Under the pieces are notes generated by a model, which had not been told where the DNA came from, searched no databases, and worked only from the letters and a program-made list of their open reading frames with translations. A DNA stretch of 64,000 nucleotides. Origin: Thalassomonas actiniarum (GTDB lineage: Bacteria; Pseudomonadota; Gammaproteobacteria; Enterobacterales; Alteromonadaceae). Made by a program: the position numbers and the translations under genes. Location: contig NZ_CP059735.1 of the NCBI RefSeq assembly GCF_000948975.2, forward strand, positions 1,426,001-1,490,000. Direction: 5' to 3'. Below are positions 25,618-34,835 of the stretch, piece after piece (the first letter of the stretch is position 1; each line of letters opens with the position of its first letter).

Positions 25618-26178
25618 TTACTGGCGAATGCCTTCAACGTGAAGGTCTAATAAAACATCACCGAAGTCCATTTTAAAGCCGAAATCTTTCATAGCTATTT
25701 TAGTTGTACCGCTGAAACCTGCGCGGTAGCCGCCCCAAGGATCATCACCGGCGCCAATTTTTTCAGCATCGATCACGATTGATTTAGTCACGCCGTGCAT
25801 GGTGAAGTCACCGGTAATGGCCAGTTTGCCATTGCCTTTATCGACAATCTTGGTGCTTTCAAACTTTGCCGTTTTGAATTTGCTGACATCCAGGAAGTCG
25901 CCTGAGCGCAGGTGCTTGTCACGCTCTGCGTGGTTTGAATCTATGCTGTTAGGATCGATGTTGATCGAAATCTTTGATGATTCGATATTTTTTTCATCGT
26001 ATGAAAACTTGCCGTCGAAAACATTGAAACGGCCGGTTAACCAGCTGTAGCCTAAGTGTTTTACTTTGAAATTGATTGCCGCATGTGCGCCTTTATCGTC
26101 AACAACATAATCAGCAGCGTTGGCTGAAGTTACCAGGCTGGCAGCTAAAATAGCAGCCGAGATTAAACGTTTTTTCAT
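25618..26178 (-). CDS. YceI family periplasmic lipid-binding protein
   Basis: A 186-residue protein with signal peptide (RLISAAILAASLVTSANA, cleavage near residue 21) and a YceI lipocalin-like barrel: DDKGAHAAINFKVKHLGYSW, SIDSNHAERDKHLRSGDFLD, TGDFTMHGVTKSIVID. Homologues bind polyisoprenoids such as a quinone precursor. It follows the cytochrome b561 gene by 23 bp, the same pairing as E. coli yceJ-yceI, suggesting a periplasmic electron-transfer or quinone-linked function. Confidence 0.94.
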   Translation of the reverse strand: MKKRLISAAILAASLVTSANAADYVVDDKGAHAAINFKVKHLGYSWLTGRFNVFDGKFSYDEKNIESSKISINIDPNSIDSNHAERDKHLRSGDFLDVSKFKTAKFESTKIVDKGNGKLAITGDFTMHGVTKSIVIDAEKIGAGDDPWGGYRAGFSGTTKIAMKDFGFKMDFGDVLLDLHVEGIRQ

Positions 26179-26201
26179 TGAATATTCTCCAAAAAGTAAA
26201 A

Positions 26202-26741
26202 TTATTTAAACATGCGCGTTAACGTCGCATCTTTGTCAATTACATGATGTTTAATTGCTGCAAGTGCATGTAATACAGCTGTTGATATTAAGATGTAAGC
26301 CACATATTCATGGACAAGACCTGAAATATCTTCCTGATTACTAAACAATTCTCCTAAAGCAGGCACATCAATCCAGTTAAATACGCTAATGGCTCTGCCA
26401 TCGGCGGTAGAAATTAGATAACCGCTGCACATCAACACCAGGAGCAAACCATAAAGCATAAAATGGGCAATATGGGCGCTTTTACGTACTACAGCCGAAT
26501 GGGTGTCTATGGCATCGGGTTTTACATTAATTTTTCGCCATACCAGCCGTAAAACGGTGGCGACAAATAATAAAATTCCGATACTCTTATGCCAGTGGGG
26601 CGCGGTTTTATACCACTCACTGTAATAAGTTAAGTCAACCATCCAGAAACCCAGGCCAAATAAAGCAAAAATCACGATAGCCGAGAGCCAGTGAAGCAGT
26701 TTTGTTATCCGGCCGTAACCTTGAGTTGTATTCTTGTACAT
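26202..26741 (-). CDS. Cytochrome b561 family protein
   Basis: A 179-residue four-helix inner membrane b-type cytochrome. Likely haem ligands: His in KLLHWLSAIVIF (helix 1), WHKSIGILLF (helix 2), HIAHFMLYGLL (helix 3) and VLHALAAIKHH (helix 4). The longer frame begins 25 codons upstream, but MYKNTTQGYGRITKLLHW is the usual N-terminus of this family. Partner of YceI in an operon. Electron donor would be ubiquinol, with superoxide or a periplasmic acceptor as possible partner; not settled. Confidence 0.92.
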   Translation of the reverse strand: MYKNTTQGYGRITKLLHWLSAIVIFALFGLGFWMVDLTYYSEWYKTAPHWHKSIGILLFVATVLRLVWRKINVKPDAIDTHSAVVRKSAHIAHFMLYGLLLVLMCSGYLISTADGRAISVFNWIDVPALGELFSNQEDISGLVHEYVAYILISTAVLHALAAIKHHVIDKDATLTRMFK

Positions 26742-26947
26742 GACTTTTCGTTCGTCTTGAAATATCTGCTGGTTATAATACTGATAACAAAATCGAATAA
26801 AAGCATAATAATTCATACAAAACGTTCTAAATAATTGAATGATTACTTGAACTGGTTATTAATCTACCTCGCTTTGTTTGAAAATCAAACGTTTTTTGTC
26901 AGGGGAAAACAGTAAAAAGCAAATAGGAAAAAAATAATAAAAATGGC

Positions 26948-26976
26948 TTGCGGGCGGAAAAGAATACCTATATCAT
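26948..26976 (+). promoter_or_regulatory. Sigma70 promoter of tRNA-Phe
   Basis: TTGCGG (26948-26953), 17 bp, TATCAT (26971-26976), followed by ACGCGCAC, 56 bp before the tRNA. Confidence 0.65.
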
Positions 26977-27032
26977 ACGCGCACTTTCAACGACTTAAGG
27001 CCATTGTCTTAAGTGTAAACTGTTGAATATGT

Positions 27033-27108
27033 GCCCAGATAGCTCAGTCGGTAGAGCAGAGGATTGAAAATCCTCGTGTCCCTGGTTCGATTCCGGGTCT
27101 GGGCACCA
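27033..27108 (+). tRNA. tRNA-Phe (GAA)
   Basis: 76 nt with encoded CCA, acceptor GCCCAGA/TCTGGGC, anticodon GAA. Solitary gene with its own promoter and terminator. An antisense open frame over it (27009-27269, minus) is a shadow. Confidence 0.97.
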
Positions 27109-27128
27109 TATCTCACTAAGAGTAAGAA

Positions 27129-27158
27129 AAGCCTGCAAGAAATTGCAGGCTTTTTTGT
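27129..27158 (+). terminator. Rho-independent terminator of tRNA-Phe
   Basis: AAGCCTGCAA-GAAA-TTGCAGGCTT followed by TTTTTG. Confidence 0.88.
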
Positions 27159-27492
27159 TTCATTTTTCTGAAAATGATGGCTTATATTCCTGCATCCCCA
27201 AGATGAAATGACTAAAAAGCGAGGCTTGGGAACTTCTATTTCGGTTAAGGGCGCATCACGCACGAGCAAAGTGCTATAAACAAAGTAGTGCTCGTCAGCA
27301 TTCAGGTTATTTTTGCTGGTCAGGGCGAACCTTCATAGAGAGCGTCAGCATCAGGTATGCTACAGACTTCATTTTAGCTGTACTGGTTGCTGATATCGAA
27401 ATCCATTCACATCTGTTGAGTATTCTGATCAAAGCAGGAGAAAATTCACTGCTTTGATTTTTATTTGTGATTAAGGAAAGGGTATTGGCGGG
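27159..27492. other. Intergenic region without a recognised gene
   Basis: About 330 bp. One inverted repeat, ATCAAAGCAG / CTGCTTTGAT (about 27428-27459), is followed by TTTTA on the plus strand and may end transcripts from either side. No tRNA-derived attachment-site repeat or integrase was seen beside the tRNA. Confidence 0.5.
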
Positions 27493-28206
27493 TTAGTTTT
27501 TCTTAAATCGACGCAAACCTAATCCCATAACTCCCAAGGCGAAAATTGCAAGGGTTGAAGGTTCCGGCACTTCTTCTGATGCACCACGAACTAACATAGT
27601 GCTAAGGTTTTCTCCTCCCAAGGTTCTATGTTTATCGGTTGCTGTGCCTCTCCCCCACATTAAAGTTGCACTATCTACGTTTTCAGTTGTTTTAAAATTT
27701 AGAAACTGAAAATAGGCGAGGTTTCCTGAACTATCTTCATATAATCCCTGAGTTACATCTTTTTCAGTGCCTTCATTTATCTCTGAAAATCCCATAGTTG
27801 AAAAAAGTTGTTGGAAGCTTGATTCAGCCAGCAAGCCATTTATATTTTCATCGTTTTTGGCTTTAGCCTGTATATAAGGAACATCATTATCTGAATAGTC
27901 TCGCCAGGAATCGCCAATATCAAAAAAAGCATTGTAAAACAGTGTGTGTACTTCTTCTGTTGTTGGCAATCGCCAGCCATTATAGAGACCGCCGCTATCA
28001 AGGTTTTCAACCACCTCATTGTATGATTGGTTGGTAGTTATATTAAAATCCAGCCACTCTAAATTTGTGCTCTCATCAATGAAGCTATCGTTGTTGGTAT
28101 TGATAATACCTGCTTGGGCCAGGTTAACCATACTGCACATGGATAAAACTGTTGCCGCTACCGTTGTTTTCGCCGCTTTGGCAAATGGTAAATATTTTAT
28201 TTTCAT
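27493..28206 (-). CDS. PEP-CTERM protein with DUF1566-like (Lcl) domain
   Basis: A 237-residue exported protein. Signal peptide at about residues 1-32 (ending LAQA-G). The central part has ESTNLEWLDFN, SGGLYNGWRLPTTEEVHTLF and LMWGRGTA, as in DUF1566/Lcl-type domains that carry WRLPT. The C-terminus VPEPSTLAIFAL + helix + LRRFKKN is a canonical PEP-CTERM sorting signal. Style matches the protein at 7143-7817, so the cell should own an exosortase. Monocistronic. Confidence 0.87.
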   Translation of the reverse strand: MKIKYLPFAKAAKTTVAATVLSMCSMVNLAQAGIINTNNDSFIDESTNLEWLDFNITTNQSYNEVVENLDSGGLYNGWRLPTTEEVHTLFYNAFFDIGDSWRDYSDNDVPYIQAKAKNDENINGLLAESSFQQLFSTMGFSEINEGTEKDVTQGLYEDSSGNLAYFQFLNFKTTENVDSATLMWGRGTATDKHRTLGGENLSTMLVRGASEEVPEPSTLAIFALGVMGLGLRRFKKN

Positions 28207-28384
28207 GAATTGGTCCTTATTTTTTACAATTGATAAACAGTAATAATTAACTGTTCGATTATTTAAGCAATATTTATGCCGGTAAAATGGATTTGCTCTG
28301 CGCTATGCAGTTAAAGCTTGTATTGAGGATAAGTTGGAGGCTTTCCGCTAATGATTAAAGTGAGATGTTAATGGTAAGTCAAAT

Positions 28385-28481
28385 TTTTGTCGGTTGGTTT
28401 TTGCTCTGTTTTCGGTGGTTATTTTACCACTTTGAAAAGTGGATTGCCTGCTTTAGAGCAAAAAACATTCATTTTGTCGGT
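28385..28481. repeat. Structured noncoding element with nested inverted repeats
   Basis: TTTTGTCGGT occurs at 28385-28394 and again at 28472-28481. Between them TTTTTGCTCT (28398-28407) pairs with AGAGCAAAAA (28455-28464), and inside are two mutually exclusive hairpins, GTGGT..ACCAC and CCACTTT..AAGTGG. It follows the solute-binding protein gene (minus strand) and may be its 3' regulatory structure or a small repeat element. Confidence 0.4.
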
Positions 28482-28500
28482 GTGGTTGGAATCGTTTGTT

Positions 28501-29418
28501 TTAAAAACAATGACTACCGTTGCTAATGATACGCCTGGTTTCACCTGACTGTGCAAACGCTGTTATCCCCAGGTTTAAGTCAGCCAGGAGTTGCTGCCAG
28601 TCTTCTGCTTTTTTACTGACGGCAAAATAAAGATGGTTGTATTGCAGTGAAGGTAAGACATTGGCGGTCTCCTGCAAGATCAATGCTTTATCCTGTTGGG
28701 GTAAACTTGAGTGTTTTACGGTGTGACGCAAGACTAAAGGGTCGCCTATGATCAAATTTACCCGCTTGGCGGCCAGCATTTTCATTAACTGTAAATCATC
28801 GACGGTTTCAATGATATCGAATAAGCCGGCATCCATCATGGCGTCGAACTCTGGGGTATTTTGATAACCCCTTACCACACCTATTTTTTCGCCGACCAGG
28901 TTTTTTAATTTACCCTGGAACTTGTCTTGCTCTGCTTTACGTTTTAAGAAGCTGATTTCCCCTCCCGGATATGGCTTGCTTAGCTCAAGCAGGTCTCGCC
29001 TGCTTGTTCCTTTGATATTGTCTGAGGGGGCATTGCTTTCAATAAAATATTCGGGAAATAAAATATCCATGGCGCCAAGTTCAACCAACCTGACCGCCCG
29101 CGCCCAGGGATAAAAGTGAATATTAACCTGATAACCTTTTTGCACCAGTAAAGCTACCGCATATTGAAATACCCAGCCTTTGTTGCACAGGTTCTCCCCT
29201 ATATAAGGCGGCCATTGTAAAGTGGCTAAATTAACCGTTTTCTTTGAGCGGGAGTTAAAGCGATAACCGTCGGTTGTTATTTCTCCCGTGATATTGACCA
29301 CTGTGCCATTTTCAACATAGCTGACAAGTGGCGGAGGGAGACTTTCTTCTGCCAAAACTGGAAATTGGGATGTGCTGAGCACTAGGGTAATAATCAACAA
29401 CAAAGGAGTTAATGGCAA
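28501..29418 (-). CDS. Family 3 solute-binding protein-like periplasmic protein
   Basis: A 305-residue protein with signal peptide (cleavage about residue 23, VLA-EE). Mature part resembles the bacterial extracellular solute-binding protein family 3 (amino-acid ABC transporter type): LATLQWPPYIGENL near the start, FYPWARAVRLVELGAMDILF (about 100-119), VGEKIGVVRGYQNTPEFD (about 175-192). In Alteromonadales such stand-alone proteins are abundant and mostly not tied to a transporter; none lies next to this one. It is divergent from a LysR regulator with 182 bp between them. Ligand unknown. Confidence 0.8.
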   Translation of the reverse strand: MPLTPLLLIITLVLSTSQFPVLAEESLPPPLVSYVENGTVVNITGEITTDGYRFNSRSKKTVNLATLQWPPYIGENLCNKGWVFQYAVALLVQKGYQVNIHFYPWARAVRLVELGAMDILFPEYFIESNAPSDNIKGTSRRDLLELSKPYPGGEISFLKRKAEQDKFQGKLKNLVGEKIGVVRGYQNTPEFDAMMDAGLFDIIETVDDLQLMKMLAAKRVNLIIGDPLVLRHTVKHSSLPQQDKALILQETANVLPSLQYNHLYFAVSKKAEDWQQLLADLNLGITAFAQSGETRRIISNGSHCF

Positions 29419-29600
29419 ATAGAGAACCTGCTTAGCTAAGTTATCTTGATATCATAGTAAAGAAAAAGGCCGAAGAATTAAAATAAATAATCTACAGCAG
29501 CCGTTTTCCGGCATTACAGTTATTTACTCTGTATCGTTTTTGCAGGGGGAAAGCGGATAAGTTAAGATGCGGGATATCTTGATTACTCTGGTGCAAAGCC

Positions 29601-30533
29601 TTGAATAACTACAAATTATTACCGGCATTAATTTCTTTATTGCAAACCCGCAACCTGACCGAGTCGGCAAAAGCCTTGCATGTAACTCAGTCTGCCATGA
29701 GTAAGACCTTAAGTCAGATCCGCCTGGCTTTTCATGACAATATTCTGATCCGGGAAGCAAACCAGTTTGTGCTGACCAGGCGGGGGGAAGAGCTTAAGCA
29801 GCAATTACCGCTGTTGCTGCAACAGCTTGATGAACTCTATCGGCCGGCAGTGATGGATTTTGCCCAATGCCAGCGTAATTTCTCGCTGGCTTCCAGTGAT
29901 TATGTCGCCCAGTTTATCCTGCCCGGTATTTTTAAAACCCTGGCATCACAGGCCCCTAATGCCTCGGTTGAATACCAGTTATGGCAAAAAGACTGGTTAA
30001 GCCAGTTATCGCAGCGTCCGCTTGATTTGGTTTCCACCATTACCGAAACCATTCCGGAAAACCTGTACGGAAAAAAAATGGCGGAAGACAGCCTGGTGAT
30101 GCTGATGAGCCGAAGTTATGCCGGTAAAAATAAATTAACCACCCTTGATAATTATGTTGCTGCCAGGCATATCATCATCACCGGGGGAGGGGATAAGGAC
30201 AGCCCGGTTGATTTGGCGTTACTTGCCCTGGGCAAACAAAGAAAAATATATGCCAAGGTGCCTTTCTTTCAGTCGGCGATTGAATTATTGCTTACCACAG
30301 ATACCGTGTTGACTATACCTTTGCATATTGCCGCCGATTTTGTCGCTCTTTACGACTTACAGTTGGCGGCCTTGCCGTTTGAGAGTAAAGCGCATCAGTA
30401 TTATTTGTTATGGCATGCCAGGTATCATCAGGATCCCGAGCATAAATGGTTCCGTGAATTATGTTATCCGCTGTTAAAAAATCATCTGTTAAAAACCAAA
30501 GCACAAGGTATGAAATTACTTCATGGTAACTAG
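29601..30533 (+). CDS. LysR-family transcriptional regulator
   Basis: A 310-residue regulator with N-terminal helix-turn-helix NLTESAKALHVTQSAMSKTL (about residues 18-37) and ANQFVLTRRGEEL; the effector domain follows. It resembles the NodD/NahR/LeuO-like branch (short N-terminus, MSKTLSQIR). TTG at 29601 is the only suitable start. It is divergent from the solute-binding protein gene and precedes a LysE-type exporter by 103 bp on the same strand; either may be its target. Confidence 0.86.
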   Translation: MNNYKLLPALISLLQTRNLTESAKALHVTQSAMSKTLSQIRLAFHDNILIREANQFVLTRRGEELKQQLPLLLQQLDELYRPAVMDFAQCQRNFSLASSDYVAQFILPGIFKTLASQAPNASVEYQLWQKDWLSQLSQRPLDLVSTITETIPENLYGKKMAEDSLVMLMSRSYAGKNKLTTLDNYVAARHIIITGGGDKDSPVDLALLALGKQRKIYAKVPFFQSAIELLLTTDTVLTIPLHIAADFVALYDLQLAALPFESKAHQYYLLWHARYHQDPEHKWFRELCYPLLKNHLLKTKAQGMKLLHGN

Positions 30534-30636
30534 GATAAACTTTGATTTTATTTCATGGCTAGGGCGGATTACACTAGTGATTAATTATCAGGTGTAACAC
30601 TTATACGCCGCCAACAGCATCAACAAGGGGATTTTA

Positions 30637-31245
30637 ATGGAATTTACTGCCTGGCTTTCTTTAGCCGCAATTTGTTTAATGGGGGCCATGTCTCCCGGGC
30701 CTAGCCTGGCGATGGTATTAAAGCATACCGTATCCGGTGGCCGGGTAAACGGCATGATCACGGCAGTGGCTCATGGTGTCGGGGTGGCCTTATATGCGGT
30801 ATTTACTGTGATGGGGCTGGCGCTCATTATCAAACAGACCCCCTGGTTATTTGAATTGATCCGTTATGCCGGCGCCGCTTACCTGGTCTGGCAGGCAATT
30901 AAAGCGTTAACGGCTAACTCTTCATCCGCCAAGCTTGATTACCAGCAAACCCGGGTGACAAAAATGCAAAGCGCCAATGAAGGTTTTATGATCGCCTTTT
31001 TAAACCCTAAGCTGGCAATATTTTTTCTTGCTTTATTCAGCCAGTTTATCGATGTTAATGCCAATCTGGTGCAGAAGAGCATTATGGTGGCAACCGTCGG
31101 CGGCATAGACGGCCTGTGGTATGTACTTATTGCCTTGATCCTGTCACAGTCGACGCTGCTGACTAAGCTGAAAAATAATGTCAATGTTGTTGAGAAAATT
31201 ACCGGGGTTGCCTTTTTACTGGTGGCGGCGCGGATTGTTTTATAA
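30637..31245 (+). CDS. LysE/RhtB family amino acid exporter
   Basis: A 202-residue inner membrane protein with six predicted helices. LMGAMSPGPSLAMVLKHTVS (about residues 14-33) is the LysE/RhtB signature, and FLNPKLAIFFLALF (about 124-137) is the second conserved block. It would export an amino acid or derivative such as a homoserine lactone or threonine. It follows a LysR gene, and no biosynthetic partner is present. Substrate not predictable. Confidence 0.9.
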   Translation: MEFTAWLSLAAICLMGAMSPGPSLAMVLKHTVSGGRVNGMITAVAHGVGVALYAVFTVMGLALIIKQTPWLFELIRYAGAAYLVWQAIKALTANSSSAKLDYQQTRVTKMQSANEGFMIAFLNPKLAIFFLALFSQFIDVNANLVQKSIMVATVGGIDGLWYVLIALILSQSTLLTKLKNNVNVVEKITGVAFLLVAARIVL

Positions 31246-31303
31246 GGTATTGTTGTAAGGAGCTGTTATAAGAGAGTGTAACACCGAAGTGTAAAAGAGG
31301 AGT

Positions 31304-31331
31304 TGTCGCGGTTAAGCAGCTAACCGCGACA
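31304..31331. terminator. Candidate bidirectional terminator between lysE and suhB
   Basis: TGTCGCGGTTA-(6 nt)-TAACCGCGACA stem between the convergent genes; long and GC-rich but without a clear T-tract. Confidence 0.55.
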
Positions 31332-31346
31332 TTATATCAGTTAAAC

Positions 31347-32150
31347 TTATTTGCTTAAGCTTTCTCCAAGGTGAGGTCTGATATCTTTTAAAATTTCTTT
31401 TAATAACCGGGTGCTGCTGGCAACGATATTGCCTGACTGCACATGGTTGTGGCCACCGGTAAAGTCGGAAACCATGCCGCCGGCTTCAATCACCAGTAAT
31501 TCACCCGCTGCGGTATCCCAAGGTTTTAAACCGATCTCAAAGAAACCGTCCACCCGGCCGGAAGCAACATAAGCCAAATCTAATGCGGCTGAGCCTGCGC
31601 GGCGCATATCCGAGGTTTTCACGAATAAGGTTTTAACGATATTAAAGTAAGCATCGATATGTTGTTTTTTCTTGAACGGGAAACCTGTGGCTAAAATCGC
31701 ACCGGTTAATTCTTTCGGCTGTTTAACCCGGATACGGAAACCGTTTAACTGGGCGCCTTTACCACGGCTGGCAGTAAATAAATCGCCGCGGATAGGGTCA
31801 AAAACAACCGCCTGATCCAGCTTACCTTTTACTTTTAAGGCAATAGATACGGCAAAATGAGGAATGCCTTTTACAAAGTTGGTGGTACCATCAAGCGGGT
31901 CGATGATCCACTGGTAGTCATCATCTTCACCTTTTAACACGCCAGCTTCTTCACTGATAATAGTGTGTTTCGGATAAGACTTGCGAATTGTCTCGATGAT
32001 CGCCTGTTCTGCAGCAACATCAACATTTGTTACTACATCGTTTGTGCCTTTTAATTCGACTTCAACTTTATCGTGTTGTTCAAACGCACGAGAAATTACC
32101 TTGCCAGCGGCACGTGAAGCGCGCACAGCAATATTAAGCATTGGATGCAT
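31347..32150 (-). CDS. suhB: Inositol-1-monophosphatase family protein SuhB
   Basis: A 267-residue Mg2+-dependent phosphatase. ISEEAGVLKGEDDDYQWIID, then DPLDGTTNFVKGIPHFAVS (metal motif, about residues 83-101) and GLKPWDTAAGELLVIEAGG (second motif). The C-terminal part and the genomic position opposite trmJ match E. coli SuhB, which also joins the rRNA antitermination complex. Divergent from trmJ. Confidence 0.96.
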   Translation of the reverse strand: MHPMLNIAVRASRAAGKVISRAFEQHDKVEVELKGTNDVVTNVDVAAEQAIIETIRKSYPKHTIISEEAGVLKGEDDDYQWIIDPLDGTTNFVKGIPHFAVSIALKVKGKLDQAVVFDPIRGDLFTASRGKGAQLNGFRIRVKQPKELTGAILATGFPFKKKQHIDAYFNIVKTLFVKTSDMRRAGSAALDLAYVASGRVDGFFEIGLKPWDTAAGELLVIEAGGMVSDFTGGHNHVQSGNIVASSTRLLKEILKDIRPHLGESLSK

Positions 32151-32493
32151 ATTTTGACTACCCTAATTTTGTAAAAGAACGTGCTTGAAAACCATCACAG
32201 AAAATCAAGCGGCGCGCAGTATAACAAAGATACAGCGACAGATCGAGTTATTTGCCGGTTTTAGCTTATTTCTCTTGTTGCTATTGTCCGCCGGTATAAG
32301 TTAGCTCCCTGAATATAAGAGAAATAACGGCCAAATATTTTCAGGTATTGCCTGCTTATAAAGAATTAAACTATTAAAGATTGAATAACCATAGCCTAAA
32401 TGATGCAAAGATGTGTTTTTTTAACAGCATTACCGGGAACTTTTATGGTAGAATTACCGCCATTTTTTTAGTTAGACGTCCAGAATAGCAATC
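32151..32493. other. Divergent promoter region suhB/trmJ
   Basis: 343 bp without a gene. Just before trmJ stands TATGGTAGAAT, an extended minus-10-like element; no convincing minus-35 was seen. No other structure recognised. Confidence 0.5.
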
Positions 32494-33270
32494 ATGTCAG
32501 GTACCCAAGAAACTTCCTTACCAGCTTCTTTATTAGATAAAGTCCGCATTGTTTTAGTTAATACATCCGATTGCCGGAATATCGGCTCCGCCGCCCGGGC
32601 AATGAAAACCATGGGATTATCGCAATTGATCCTGGTAGATCCGCTGGAAATGCCCAATGGCCAGGCCCAGGCGCTGGCGGCTGGGGCTACCGATGTCTTG
32701 GCCAATGCAAAAGTTGTCAATACATTGGAAGAAGCCATCAATGATTGCGGTCTGGTCGTTGGTACCAGTGCCCGTTCACGTACTTTGCCCTGGCCGATGC
32801 TGGATCCGCGTGGTTGTGGTGAAAAGCTTATCAATGAAGCAAGCGAATATCCGGTGGCCCTGGTTTTTGGCCGCGAGAGCAGCGGTTTAACCAATGATGA
32901 ATTGCAATTGTGTCATTTCCACGTACAGATTCCTGCAAATCCTGAGTATAGCTCGTTGAACCTGGCGATGGCGGTACAAACGTTAAGTTATGAGGTGCGC
33001 ATGAGTTTTCTGGCGCAAGAGCAGCAAGCTTACGCCGGTGCTAACAGCGAAGATGATGAAGTTTACCCTGTGGTGGAAGAAACCGAACGGTTATACCAAC
33101 ACTTTGAACAGGCACTGACGGCAACGGGCTTTATTGTACCTAGCCATCCGGGACTGGTGATGACCAAGTTACGCCGCTTATTTAACCGGGCGCGTCCGGA
33201 TATGAAAGAAGTGAAAATGTTACGGGGCATGTTGGCATCGGTTGAACGTGCCGCCAAAGAGAACAAGTAA
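32494..33270 (+). CDS. trmJ: tRNA (cytidine/uridine-2'-O-)-methyltransferase TrmJ
   Basis: A 258-residue SPOUT-class enzyme methylating the 2'-OH of nucleotide 32 in tRNA anticodon loops. [20 protein letters not shown] (about residues 14-33, AdoMet knot), [16 protein letters not shown] and PSYSSLNLA-type block (here [14 protein letters not shown]) are the three SPOUT motifs. The C-terminal about 90 residues are the TrmJ extension. It starts the transcript that continues with cysE 13 bp later; suhB | trmJ-cysE-isc is common in the order. Confidence 0.96.
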   Translation: MSGTQETSLPASLLDKVRIVLVNTSDCRNIGSAARAMKTMGLSQLILVDPLEMPNGQAQALAAGATDVLANAKVVNTLEEAINDCGLVVGTSARSRTLPWPMLDPRGCGEKLINEASEYPVALVFGRESSGLTNDELQLCHFHVQIPANPEYSSLNLAMAVQTLSYEVRMSFLAQEQQAYAGANSEDDEVYPVVEETERLYQHFEQALTATGFIVPSHPGLVMTKLRRLFNRARPDMKEVKMLRGMLASVERAAKENK

Positions 33271-33283
33271 GTAAGGAATTATT

Positions 33284-34099
33284 ATGTTTAGCCGTATCAA
33301 AGAAGATATTAATAGTGTCTTTGATCGTGATCCTGCAGCGCGTACCGTCTTTGAGGTACTGACCAATTACCCGGGCATGCATGCTATCTGGGGGCACCGT
33401 TTGGCAAAATTTTTCTGGCGGAAAAATTTCAAATGGCTCGGCAGAAGTATTTCTACCTTTGTCCGCTGGTTAACCGGGGTGGAAATACACCCGGGAGCGA
33501 CCCTGGGAAGACGATTTTTTATTGATCACGGTATGGGCATAGTCATTGGTGAAACCGCTGAAATTGGCGACGACTGCACCCTGTACCACGGCGTGACCTT
33601 AGGGGGCACCAGCTGGAAAGCGGGTAAACGTCATCCGACCTTAGGTAATAATGTGGTTATCGGCGCCGGTGCCAAGGTACTGGGGCCGCTGAATATCGGT
33701 GAAAATGCCCGTATCGGCTCAAATGCCGTGGTGGTTAAAGATGTCCCGGAAGGGGCGACTGTGGTCGGTATACCGGGGCGGGTGGTTAAAGATACCAATG
33801 GCAGCGCCGATCCCAGTGAAGAAAAACGCGCCGAAGTAGCGAAAAAATATGGTTTTGATGCTTATGCGGTATCAACCAATAACCCGGATCCGGTGGCAAA
33901 GGCCATAGGCAGAATGCTTGATCATATGCACCTGATGGACAATAAAGTTATTTCTTTATGTAAAGAGGTCAATGACTTGGGCGGTAATGTTTGCGGCGAA
34001 GCCCTGCCTGAACTTAGGGTCGGCGAGTTCGATGAAGACGAGAAAGCCGCCGCCAAGCGTCGTGAACAGGCGGTAGAGTCATTTGATCCCGGGATTTAA
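33284..34099 (+). CDS. cysE: Serine O-acetyltransferase
   Basis: A 271-residue enzyme making O-acetylserine from serine and acetyl-CoA for cysteine synthesis. It has the short N-terminal helical part, then the left-handed beta-helix from about residue 65: [20 protein letters not shown] includes the catalytic His, and [12 protein letters not shown] follows. The C-terminal extension (about 185-271) is long and charged, unlike E. coli CysE, which instead has a longer N-terminal domain. Placed just before iscR, it supplies cysteine, the sulfur donor for IscS. The feedback-sensing C-terminal tail of E. coli is not conserved. Confidence 0.95.
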   Translation: MFSRIKEDINSVFDRDPAARTVFEVLTNYPGMHAIWGHRLAKFFWRKNFKWLGRSISTFVRWLTGVEIHPGATLGRRFFIDHGMGIVIGETAEIGDDCTLYHGVTLGGTSWKAGKRHPTLGNNVVIGAGAKVLGPLNIGENARIGSNAVVVKDVPEGATVVGIPGRVVKDTNGSADPSEEKRAEVAKKYGFDAYAVSTNNPDPVAKAIGRMLDHMHLMDNKVISLCKEVNDLGGNVCGEALPELRVGEFDEDEKAAAKRREQAVESFDPGI

Positions 34100-34126
34100 C
34101 TGAAATTGCTGTTATTCTTTTCTATA

Positions 34127-34237
34127 ATACCTGAGTGTTTTACTCAGGTATTGTTTGACACTTAGCTGGCCTCATGTAAAATACTTGAGTAAAAGAGTCA
34201 GGTATTTATTTGACTAATTTACTGGGTTATGTAAAAT
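34127..34237 (+). promoter_or_regulatory. Tandem IscR boxes and two promoters before iscR
   Basis: Box 1 at 34127-34151 has perfect 10-bp arms (ATACCTGAGT / ACTCAGGTAT); box 2 at 34181-34205 and a weaker box 3 at 34206-34230 have the same 25-bp layout as the type 1 IscR site. Each of the first two boxes is followed within 5 bp by TTGAC(A/T)-N16-TAAAAT (34155-34182 and 34210-34237). Expected use: repression by [2Fe-2S]-IscR. Confidence 0.78.
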
Positions 34238-34289
34238 TGCGCGGCTATTTATCCTTAGCCTTAATAAAAGCAGTATTAAAGGGCAGACA

Positions 34290-34799
34290 ATGAAACTGAC
34301 TTCAAAAGGGCGTTATGCCGTAACAGCAATGCTTGACGTGGCTATTCATGCGGTTTCAGGTCCGGTGCCTTTAGCTGATATTTCCGAGCGGCAAGGGATT
34401 TCCCTGTCGTATCTGGAGCAATTATTCTCCCGCTTACGTAAAAGTGGTTTAGTCACCAGCGTAAGAGGTCCCGGCGGCGGATACCGTCTGGGAAAATGTT
34501 CGGCGCAAATTGCCGTAGCGCACATTATCAGTGCTGTGGATGAAAGTGTTGATGCCACTAAATGTTTGGGACAGGGAAATTGCCAGGGCGGCAGCCAGTG
34601 TTTAACCCATAGTTTATGGGCTGACTTGAGTCAGCGCATAGAAGATTTTTTACAAAGCATTTCTTTAGCCGAACTTATCGAACAAAGAGATGTGAAATCA
34701 GTGTCAAAACGACAAGACAGTGAGCATAAAAAAACTGCTGCTAACTCTTCGTTAGAAACATTGATCACAACCAGAAATATTATTCACGACTGGCAATAG
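34290..34799 (+). CDS. iscR: Fe-S cluster assembly transcriptional regulator IscR
   Basis: A 169-residue Rrf2-family repressor. [20 protein letters not shown] at the N-terminus, [24 protein letters not shown] helix-turn-helix (about residues 28-46), [10 protein letters not shown] (wing) and the cluster ligands Cys-x5-Cys-x5-Cys with His three residues on ([16 protein letters not shown], about 92-107). It binds a [2Fe-2S] cluster and represses its own operon when cluster supply is adequate; its boxes are seen directly upstream. Transcribed with iscSUA. Confidence 0.97.
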   Translation: MKLTSKGRYAVTAMLDVAIHAVSGPVPLADISERQGISLSYLEQLFSRLRKSGLVTSVRGPGGGYRLGKCSAQIAVAHIISAVDESVDATKCLGQGNCQGGSQCLTHSLWADLSQRIEDFLQSISLAELIEQRDVKSVSKRQDSEHKKTAANSSLETLITTRNIIHDWQ

Positions 34800-34835
34800 C
34801 CAGGGTGCCTATTAAAAGTTGGAGTACGTTAGCCC

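Noticed and set aside
27009..27269. Minus-strand frame over the tRNA-Phe
   Set aside because: It is the reverse complement of the tRNA and its terminator.
27033..27492. Integration site of a mobile element at tRNA-Phe
   Set aside because: No repeated tRNA end and no integrase or phage gene follows; the array copies at 18 kb are complete tRNAs.
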